A stretch of DNA of 48,488 nt from Methylobacterium sp. DB0501 (lineage in GTDB: Bacteria > Pseudomonadota > Alphaproteobacteria > Rhizobiales > Beijerinckiaceae): positions 1 to 48,488 of the forward strand of contig NZ_JAAKGV010000033.1 of the NCBI RefSeq assembly GCF_011043735.1. Direction: 5' to 3'. The translations under genes were made by a program, and so were the position numbers. Each line of letters opens with the position of its first letter. Position 1 is the stretch's first letter. A model generated the notes under the pieces. The model saw nothing but the letters and a program-made list of their open reading frames with translations. It was not told the DNA's origin and searched no databases. Below are positions 42,492-48,488 of this stretch, in pieces.

Positions 42492-43031
42492 ATGACGGAC
42501 GAGCCGCACGACCATTCTCATCCCCAGGACCATTCTCACGATCACCCCGCGCGAGATCATCACGGGGACGAGGCGACGCGCTGGAAGCATGACGGCGTCC
42601 GGGTGATCACCGGCGACAAGCTCGACCCGAACACCGCCCAGACGCCGGGCATGTTCCGCCAGGCGGCGATCAACCACGCCCGCGTCGGGGCACAGAAGAT
42701 CTGGGCCGGCACCGTGGCGATCGAGCCCGACGCCAAGACCGGCGTGCACCACCACGGTGCCCTCGAGAGCGTGATCTACGTGGTGCGCGGCCGCGCCCGG
42801 ATGCGCTGGGGCGAGCGCCTCGAATTCGTCGCCGAGGCGGGGCCCGGCGACTTCATCTACGTGCCTCCTTTCGTTCCGCACCAGGAGATCAACGCCTCCC
42901 CGGACGAAGCGCTGGAATGCGTGCTGGTGCGGTCCGACAACGAGGCGGTGGTGGTCAACATCACCGATATCGAGCCCGTCGAGCGACCGGAGGCGGTGTA
43001 CTGGGTCGATCCGATCCACAGGCATCCGTGA
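42492..43031 (+). CDS. Cupin-domain protein with His-rich N-terminal metal-binding tail
   Basis: A 179-aa protein. Residues 1-30 contain ten His in an acidic context (EPHDHSHPQDHSHDHPARDHH), a typical nickel/zinc/cobalt-binding tail. The cupin (about 60-165) has motif 1 TGVHHHGALESVIYVVRG with the metal-ligand His pair and Glu, and motif 2 PGDFIYVPPFVPHQEIN with the final His. The barrel is complete. ATG 42492 has GGAGAG upstream. Stands alone. The His tail suggests metal storage or delivery to the cupin site; the substrate is unknown. Confidence 0.85.
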   Translation: MTDEPHDHSHPQDHSHDHPARDHHGDEATRWKHDGVRVITGDKLDPNTAQTPGMFRQAAINHARVGAQKIWAGTVAIEPDAKTGVHHHGALESVIYVVRGRARMRWGERLEFVAEAGPGDFIYVPPFVPHQEINASPDEALECVLVRSDNEAVVVNITDIEPVERPEAVYWVDPIHRHP

Positions 43032-43349
43032 CGCCGCCCTACCCCCACGCGGAGGCCGGAGGGGCAGGACAACGCCGGAGTCTAGTTTCGGTTCCATGTG
43101 TGCGGTTTGAAACAGCCCGCAGTCTCCCGCAGGCGGGTGTCGCAGGTTTCGCTCCGATCTCGCGCCTTCTGCATTGCGTCCGGGACGACCCGGCGAAACC
43201 GGGGTCGGAACCGGTCCCCGCAACGACGGTGGCCCCGGCGCATCAGGTCTCGGGACGACTTTGATGCCGACGATTTCGCGCCTGCGGTTAATCCGTTGTT
43301 AATCACGCCGGGCGACTCTGAGGGCAATCCAGAACTCTCGAGGACCCTC
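43032..43349. other. Intergenic region
   Basis: 318 bp without a gene. Sequence just before 43350 (GGTTAATCCGTTGTTAATCACG, 43287-43308) is richer in A+T and contains a repeated GTTAATC; it is the likely promoter region of the 114-aa protein gene. Confidence 0.5.
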
Positions 43350-43694
43350 ATGCCCGCGCAGCAGGCCCGCCCGCCTTCCCCTGACGATTGCCCGGTTTCC
43401 CTCGACGTGCTCGGCACGCTCTATCGCGGCGACGCCGAGGTGGTGGAGACCGTCCTCGCCGACATCCCGTCGCGCACCCGCGCCCGCCTGGCGGCGTATC
43501 TCTATGGCAAGAGCCACCTCCACGCCCTGGGCCTGCGCGTCGCCTCGGCCTGCAGCGAGACCGATCTGGTGCGGGTGGCCGGAACGGCCGGGGCGGTCCT
43601 GTTCGCCCAGTCCCGCACCGCGCCCCGCGCCGCCGAGGTCCGTCACCCCGGTCAGCGCCGCATCAGCCTGGCAGGCAGCCGCTCCGTCGCCTGA
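43350..43694 (+). CDS. Small protein of unknown function
   Basis: A 114-aa protein not assigned to a family. PVSLDVLGTLYRGDAEVVET, LADIPSRTRARLAAYLYGKSH, LHALGLRVASACSETDLVRVAG form several amphipathic helices, followed by a basic disordered tail (RHPGQRRISLAGSRSVA). GAGGAC is 6-7 nt before the ATG. No signal peptide or membrane helix. The orderly helical pattern and codon use support a real gene. Confidence 0.6.
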   Translation: MPAQQARPPSPDDCPVSLDVLGTLYRGDAEVVETVLADIPSRTRARLAAYLYGKSHLHALGLRVASACSETDLVRVAGTAGAVLFAQSRTAPRAAEVRHPGQRRISLAGSRSVA

Positions 43695-43787
43695 CGCGCA
43701 CCCGGCGATACGATTTCTCGCCGATCCCGCTTGTGGTTCGGCGAGAACCCATGCTAATGCCCCGCCTGCGCTGGCGACGGCGCCCGC

Positions 43788-43877
43788 GGAGAGGTGGCAG
43801 AGCGGTTGAATGCACCGCACTCGAAATGCGGCATGGGCGCAAGTCCATCGGGGGTTCGAATCCCTCCCTCTCCGCCA
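43788..43877 (+). tRNA. tRNA-Ser (CGA anticodon)
   Basis: A 90-nt type-II tRNA: acceptor GGAGAGG with CCTCTCC, discriminator G, encoded CCA; anticodon stem CCGCA/TGCGG with loop CTCGAAA (anticodon CGA); long variable arm; T arm GGTTCGAATCC. Downstream DNA changes in composition, so its 3' end could be an integration site. Confidence 0.97.
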
Positions 43878-44650
43878 GCCCCTGTGTAACGCACACCATA
43901 GTTTGTCCTTTTTGGGTGCGTTTTAGTCCACGATCTCAGCATAGTTTGGCCACTGCGCACAAGCCCTCTTGAAATATAAGGGCTTTTTCCGACAGGGTAT
44001 CGCGCCTCGCTTCGAGGCCGCTGACAGCGAATTCACACAATCCCTGAACTGGCCGCACTTGTTCTGACATCTCAAGCTGCGACGCAATCGACGCGCCCTT
44101 ACCGCTGGGGTGCGACACGGCCGAGCGATGCACTTGCTGTCCTGAACGATTGGCCGGCGCTGGCGCATGTTGCAGAAGAGTCGCACTTGCATTGCAGCCA
44201 CGCTCGTTCGGCTACGGCGAACTTTCGATGTCGGAAGGCCCTGCATTGTGCGCGTCCAAGAAGGCTTCTGTCCGCCGACGGTGGAGCGTGCCCCAGGCGA
44301 TATCCGAGCCTATGACCAGGCAAAGCGCCGGCTTCAGGCTGAACCTCATGACAGTGACGACCACGTCTCTCGTTCTCGCGACTCGTAAGGAGGCCAACCC
44401 GGCCTCCTCATCGCTGCGCAGCAAGCCTACCAGGATCCTCTGAGACGAGAAGACGCCGACGTTGGCGAACCCGCTACAAGGCTGCGGAGGTCACTATCTC
44501 GGCCTGCCGTCCATGGAGATCGACGATCGCCGACAGCGGCGGTATGACGGCGCGTCCCGAGGTTGGATCACGACCGGAGGGGCTAATGTCTCGACCTGAC
44601 TGCCGGAGATGCGCAAAACGCCCTCTCCTCCTCTGACGCGAGGTTCCGCG
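43878..44650. other. Accessory-looking region without a clear gene
   Basis: 773 bp downstream of tRNA-Ser with visibly less G+C than the chromosome to the left. It contains the terminator at 43961-43988 and a second 8-bp hairpin AGGAGGCC/GGCCTCCT (44388-44408). A 73-codon frame (44167-44388, plus) ends exactly at the second hairpin and contains PGDIRAYDQAKRRLQA; a 65-codon frame (43936-44133, minus) starts with ATG. Neither has a recognisable domain or good ribosome-binding site. Most likely decayed mobile DNA. Confidence 0.5.
43961..43988 (+). terminator. Rho-independent terminator downstream of tRNA-Ser
   Basis: AAGCCCT (43961-43967) pairs with AGGGCTT (43979-43985), loop of 11, followed by a run of five T (43984-43988). 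84 bp after the tRNA on the same strand. Confidence 0.75.
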
Positions 44651-45181
44651 ATGCGCATTCTCGTTTCCGCCCTCGCCCTCGGCCTCTCCCTCGCCGGCCC
44701 CGCTGCTGCACAGGCCCCCGCCCGTCCGCTCCCGGCGACGACTGCTCCCGACGCGGCGACGGTCGCAGCGGCGCGCGAGGTCGTCGCGAAAATGCAGGGC
44801 GACCGCGACGCTGCGCTCGCCTCGATGGGTGGCCCGATGGTGGGGCTCATCCAGCAGATGGGCGTCAAGGATCCCGAGCGGGCGCAGGTCATGGTGCGCG
44901 AGGTCATCTTGCCGGTGATGACCGCCCACTACGACGAACTCCTCGACATCCAGGCCCGCAGCTTCGCCGGGGTGCTCGGCGCGAACGACCTCAAGGCCGT
45001 GTCGGCGTTCTATGACACCCCCGCCGGCAAGGCGTTGGCGAAGGCCCAGCCGCAGCTCGCGCAGGCGCAGCTCACAGGCATGACGCAATGGATGGGTGCC
45101 CTTGCCCCGGAGATCCAGAGCAAGCTCGTCCAGGCGATCAAGGCGCACGGCTGGGACAAGGCTGCGCCGACCGCCCGCTGA
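44651..45181 (+). CDS. Secreted DUF2059-domain protein
   Basis: A 176-aa protein. Signal peptide residues 1-20 (AGPAAAQA), then a helical DUF2059-type domain: VAAAREVVAKMQGDRDAALA and, diagnostic, FAGVLGANDLKAVSAFYDTPAGKALAKAQPQL, in which FYxTPxGKAL is the family signature. DUF2059 proteins are periplasmic or envelope proteins of unknown function. GAGG upstream of the ATG at 44651. The next gene starts 26 bp downstream. Confidence 0.87.
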   Translation: MRILVSALALGLSLAGPAAAQAPARPLPATTAPDAATVAAAREVVAKMQGDRDAALASMGGPMVGLIQQMGVKDPERAQVMVREVILPVMTAHYDELLDIQARSFAGVLGANDLKAVSAFYDTPAGKALAKAQPQLAQAQLTGMTQWMGALAPEIQSKLVQAIKAHGWDKAAPTAR

Positions 45182-45207
45182 TCGCTACCGGCCCGGAGAC
45201 CTGCAGC

Positions 45208-45564
45208 ATGCGATTTGCCGCCGTCATCCTGACCCTCGGGGTCGTCGTACCCGTTCCAGCCATGGCCGGCGGGCCCATCGAGGCCGGCACGACGACCGTA
45301 CGCACCGAGAGCTTCGCACGCCCACCCTATTCGGGGGCGACGTACTACATCTACGAGCGCGACGGGCGCACGATCTGCACCAAGCTCGCTGTCTGCAACA
45401 AGTACGATCAGTGCACCACGCGGAACGTACCAGGGGTTTTCCGGGATGGAGAGGACGCCGACGGGAGCGAGTCCGCCTCCACGAGTCCGGCCGTCGCCAT
45501 TCCGTCGACGTCCCTGGTCAAGCACGTGTGCCTGACCCGCTTCGGCCTCGCCGGCCAGCGATGA
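45208..45564 (+). CDS. Small secreted protein of unknown function
   Basis: A 118-aa protein. Signal peptide residues 1-20 (VVVPVPAMA-GG). The mature part has a strand-rich section ATYYIYERDGRTICTKLAVCNKYDQCTT and three to four Cys that could form disulfides (ICTKLAVC, DQC, KHVC). No family recognised. GGAG precedes the ATG at 45208. It follows the DUF2059 gene closely and is probably co-transcribed. Confidence 0.65.
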   Translation: MRFAAVILTLGVVVPVPAMAGGPIEAGTTTVRTESFARPPYSGATYYIYERDGRTICTKLAVCNKYDQCTTRNVPGVFRDGEDADGSESASTSPAVAIPSTSLVKHVCLTRFGLAGQR

Positions 45565-45660
45565 CCGTCACCCGCCATCGAAGAGGTCGCAGACAATCTT
45601 TGATTGGACGGGTGTCGGGGATGCCTTGTCAGATCGAGGCGCTCGGGCAACTCTACGCCC

Positions 45661-46590
45661 ATGGTTCGCCTCTATATCGGCATCACCGATCAGGATTGGT
45701 TCGACGCACTCTCAGCCGCGCCGCCGGATGAGGTCAATTTCTGGCAACCAAGTGGCAATCGGATGTTCCGTGCGCTACGTCCAGGCGAGCTGTTCCTGTT
45801 CAAACTGCACGCACCCCGCAATGTGATCGCCGGTGGTGGCGTGTTCTCTCATGCATCGCTCGCCCCCCTGTCGATGGCCTGGTCAGCCTTCGGGTCCAAG
45901 AACGGCGTTGCGAGCCTCGATGACATGCGCCGACGGATCGCGCGCTATCGCCGGGATGTCTCCCTGCTCGACCCACGGCAGGACCCGGTGATCGGTTGTC
46001 GCGTGCTCACCCAACCGTTCTTCTGGCCTGAGGAACTCTGGCTGCCGATCCCCACGACATTCTCGCTGCAGACCCAGCAAGGGCGCGGGTACAACACAGA
46101 GGATGCTGATGGGCGTGCGCTCTGGGAGGCCGTCGTGGAGCGGATCTCAATGGCCGCGCGAACGTCAGCGCCAGAGGCCACCACGCTACCACGATACGGC
46201 GCGCCGGCCCTGGTACAACCGCGGCTTGGCCAAGGGGCGTTCCGCCTGGCTGTGACGGACAGCTACGAGCGACGTTGTGCGGTGTCGGGTGAGCGTACGC
46301 TGCCAATCCTAGACGCCGCACACATCCACCCCTTCGCTGATGGCGGCACGCATGAGGTGGCCAACGGCCTACTGCTGCGCACGGACATTCACCGGCTGTT
46401 CGATCTTGGCTACGTCACCGTATCAGAGGATTACCATTTCGAGGTGAGCAGACGGCTCAAAGCTGACTTTGACAACGGGCGGCACTACTACGCCCTGCAC
46501 GGGCAGCCGTTGAGGTCACCGCGGCGCGGTGCAACCAAGCCCTCAGACGAGGTTCTGCTGTGGCATCGCGAGCATCGCTATCGCGGTTGA
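45661..46590 (+). CDS. Two-domain HNH endonuclease with N-terminal EVE/PUA-like reader
   Basis: A 309-aa protein. Residues 1-125 resemble the EVE/ASCH (PUA-like) fold that reads modified bases: VRLYIGITDQDWFDALSAAP, VNFWQPSGNRMFRALRPGELFLFK, NVIAGGGVF. Residues about 190-285 are an HNH_2 nuclease: RCAVSGERTLPILDAAHIHPFADGG with His221 and His223, Asn235 (EVANGLLL) and His244 (DIHRLFD). The same reader-nuclease architecture is known in modification-dependent restriction enzymes, so a defence role against modified phage DNA is likely (inference). Start at the ATG 45661. Codon use is less G+C-biased than upstream genes. No methylase accompanies it, as expected for this class. Confidence 0.85.
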   Translation: MVRLYIGITDQDWFDALSAAPPDEVNFWQPSGNRMFRALRPGELFLFKLHAPRNVIAGGGVFSHASLAPLSMAWSAFGSKNGVASLDDMRRRIARYRRDVSLLDPRQDPVIGCRVLTQPFFWPEELWLPIPTTFSLQTQQGRGYNTEDADGRALWEAVVERISMAARTSAPEATTLPRYGAPALVQPRLGQGAFRLAVTDSYERRCAVSGERTLPILDAAHIHPFADGGTHEVANGLLLRTDIHRLFDLGYVTVSEDYHFEVSRRLKADFDNGRHYYALHGQPLRSPRRGATKPSDEVLLWHREHRYRG

Positions 46591-47042
46591 ATTACCAGCC
46601 CTGTCGCTCCCATCGCGCTGTGATGCCACGGCCTGGATCTGCTTCCCCTGCTCAGCCGCCATCACTCACACCTACCCGATTTACCGGGCCGTCATACCCG
46701 GAGGCGGCCTCGCCCCTGCTACCCATCCAGCAAGCGACGCAGTTCCAAGTTCCAGATCACCGATGAAGCCGCCACGATCTCGATCCGGTGGATGGCTGGG
46801 ATGTTCATCGCCTTCTGCGAGAGCGGCCGCACCCCGCTCAGCAACGGCCTCGCGACCGACTGCATCGCCCGTGCGGCCGCCGCATGCTGCCGGATCGTAA
46901 TCACGACCCCAAATCCCGATCGCTTCACCACCGACGCGCTCCACGTCCTCAGGTCATCAGGGGAGAGCGAGGCTCGATCATTAATTTTTTTATTATAAAT
47001 TAATAGTCCGAAAAAGTGGCTTACGAGCCAAAATCCATTCTT
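46591..47042. other. Intergenic stretch between the HNH and patatin genes
   Basis: 452 bp. Chance frames at 46681-46944 and 46719-46931 (minus) show no domain. A marked A+T-rich patch holds the inverted repeat ATTAATTT/AAATTAAT (46980-46987 and 46997-47004), about 40 bp beyond the stop of the patatin gene and perhaps its weak terminator. Confidence 0.5.
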
Positions 47043-48190
47043 TTATTTGGTGGCCGAATCAATGAGCGATTTGATATCTTCAGCAACCGCTTTTCGGGTT
47101 TTGCGAGCGGAAACATAATAACCTAATTGAGGTAGCGCGACCCAGTCGCCAGACGGTGGCTGATCTTCTTGCAAAGCAAGTCGCTCCAGGCCGCTATTAT
47201 CGCGCTCCATCCAAAGATCAACTAGCGCGTCTCCTATTGCAGCGAGAACATCTTCTACATCTGCATCAAGAAGGAGCGCATCGTTCTGTTGATCAAAATC
47301 CAGACAGAGTGATGCTACAGGGTCGGAGCGGTTTAGAGGGATAGAATCCGACCACTCTAAAGATTTTGCAAACATTGGAATACAGTATACATGCGTCACG
47401 CGCGTCGGACGAACCGCGTGAATGATCTTCGTCGCAGACGCTCGTCTGGCAGAATCGTCAAGGTCAGTGACGCGCATTAGCACGGGTTCGCGATAATCAA
47501 GACAAAGGGTTTGGCTTGCACTGCCTCGACGAAATATCAAGACATCGTCTGCATCATCTTCATAAAATGCACTGTAAACCACACGAGCAAATTGGTCGTC
47601 TGTTGGCTGTATAATATAAGCCCGGACGATACCAGCTGAATTAGTGATATTACGCACTACATCGCAGATCTTGCGCAATCTTTTTTCCATTTTAACAGGG
47701 TCACTTGGTCCTAGCTGGCTTGAGAAATAGTCAGCTACCCGTGTTCGGCCGGCCCTATAAAGTTGAGCACGCTTATCCATAATCTCGTGGAAGTCGGTGG
47801 ATTTTATAGGCGTCTTCACTTGCATCGGGTGAAGATCGTCGATGCGTCTACTTTCCAGGTCGCCGCGCCCCCACATTGCCGCAGAAACAATACGTCTGAC
47901 TACCTGGATTAGTCCGGGCTCTCCGTCGCCCGGCCACAGCGTTGCTTCGTCAACAAACTCATCAACAACTCGGAATCCGAACGTCGGAATAACTGTTGGT
48001 AGTTTAGCTCTTTCCTTATCCAGGGTCCAAGCTGGAAAGTTTGAGAGGAGACCACCATCGACGAAGGCCTCTCCTTTGATGCGCCTTGGCTTAAACACAA
48101 GAGGGTAGCAAGCTGATGCCATCGCCGCTTCCGCTACTCCCATCGTAGGATGCGATGCAGTGTCGAAAACGGTCATCTTTCCGGTCGATT
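47043..48190 (-). pseudogene. Patatin-like phospholipase, 5' part removed by IS insertion
   Basis: About 380 codons of a patatin-family lipid hydrolase. The C-terminal half of the catalytic domain is present: TGKMTVFDTASHPTMGVAEA, ASACYPLVFKPRRI and the catalytic-Asp motif FVDGGLLSNFP (DGG at 48051-48059). The oxyanion GGxxRG and nucleophile GxSxG parts are missing, beyond the IS end at about 48190. After the hydrolase (about 210 residues) comes a second domain ending THVYCIPMFAKSLEWS... ASLCLDFDQQNDALLLDADVEDVLAAI, which resembles a GAF-type sensor. The DNA is far richer in A+T than the rest, indicating transfer. The ATG within the adjoining IS sequence is spurious. Confidence 0.75.
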
Positions 48191-48488
48191 GTTGTTGCCC
48201 CCTAAAGACCGGACGGGGTCTCCTGGGTTGATCGGGTGATGAACTCGCGCGGCGAGCGGTAGCCGAGCGCGCGATGAGGATGAAAGTCGTTATAGTGCGC
48301 CAGCCAAACGGGGAGCTGGCGCAGCACGCTCGCGGCATCCGGTAGCACCGAGACACGCACGTAGTCGCGTTTCAAGGTTCGCACGAACGCTTCGGCCATG
48401 CCGTTGCTCTGCGGGCTCTCCAGCGGCGTCGTCTTCGGTATCAAGCCGAGTTCGCGGGCGAAGCGGCGGGTATCGCGGGCCACGTAGC
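48190..48488 (-). mobile_element. IS3-family insertion sequence, right-hand end (truncated by window)
   Basis: Only the 3' end of the transposase side is in view. The element's terminal repeat begins with TGTTGCCCCCTAAAGACCGG or three bases earlier (48190 or 48193), resembling IS3-family ends. It interrupts the patatin gene. The other end and the target-site duplication lie outside the window. Confidence 0.75.
48202..48488 (-). CDS. IS3-family transposase OrfB, C-terminal part
   Basis: About 95 codons of the DDE/rve integrase core of an IS3-type transposase. LIPKTTPLESPQSNGMAEAF contains the last catalytic Glu (GMAEAF), followed by VRTLKRDYV and the family end LAHYNDFHPHRALGYRSPREF. The TAG stop lies inside the terminal repeat of the element. 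The gene continues beyond the right edge of the window. Confidence 0.93.
   Translation of the reverse strand, partial: YVARDTRRFARELGLIPKTTPLESPQSNGMAEAFVRTLKRDYVRVSVLPDAASVLRQLPVWLAHYNDFHPHRALGYRSPREFITRSTQETPSGL

Noticed and set aside
43936..44443. Several small open frames (65-97 codons) on both strands after tRNA-Ser
   Set aside because: They overlap one another, lack good ribosome-binding sites and match no family that I recognise; recorded only as possible remnants.
48203..48356. In-frame N-terminal extension of the patatin frame up to an ATG at 48356
   Set aside because: That part lies inside the IS3 transposase in another frame; it is IS sequence and not the original patatin N-terminus.

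Overview
The window is chromosomal DNA of a very G+C-rich alphaproteobacterium, most likely a Methylobacterium-like member of the Hyphomicrobiales. This rests on codon use, an alphaproteobacterial three-gene pnt transhydrogenase (pntAA-pntAB-pntB) preceded by a small aa3-oxidase subunit IV gene, a MaoC-type mesaconyl-CoA hydratase (ethylmalonyl-CoA pathway), and an EcfG-type general-stress sigma factor with matching promoters. The species is inferred from remembered family sequences, not from a search.

Layout. 1-4.7 kb: 3' end of ftsK, lolA, exonuclease III, a membrane-tethered TAXI binding protein and an AprI/Inh-type lipoprotein. 4.8-9.0 kb (minus strand): succinate dehydrogenase sdhC-sdhD-sdhA, then a DUF433/DUF5615 toxin-antitoxin-like pair, then sdhB. 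9.3-14 kb: a LysR regulator, mntR, a soluble PAS chemoreceptor, mesaconyl-CoA hydratase, and a yggT/yggU pair. 14.1-23.1 kb: two identical tRNA-Ala(CGC), a CsoR/FrmR-family regulator, an ABC1 kinase, the cox/pnt cluster, recJ and two identical tRNA-Tyr(GTA). 23.2-30.8 kb: a sigma factor with an apparent NepR-like N-terminus, arsR, small secreted proteins (one frameshifted), redox enzymes and an XRE regulator. 31-35.7 kb: a complete branched-chain amino-acid-type ABC transporter. 35.9-43.7 kb: a degenerate penicillin-binding-protein-like protein, an Arg-rich four-repeat secreted protein behind an EcfG-type promoter, ubiB, a His-rich cupin and small proteins of unknown function.

From tRNA-Ser(CGA) at 43.8 kb to the right edge the sequence looks like an accessory region. 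It has less G+C in places, long stretches without genes, a reader-plus-HNH endonuclease that resembles modification-dependent restriction enzymes, and a lower-G+C patatin-like phospholipase gene whose 5' part has been cut off by an IS3-family element running off the window.

The most interesting points are: (1) the apparent fusion of a NepR-like anti-sigma segment to an EcfG-like sigma factor, with two well-matched EcfG promoters in the same window, each driving a secreted low-complexity protein; (2) a toxin-antitoxin-like pair inside the sdh operon; (3) a GT51/PBP1-like protein that seems to have lost both active sites and gained an SNase-like tail; (4) the tRNA-Ser-linked defence-like genes broken by an IS.
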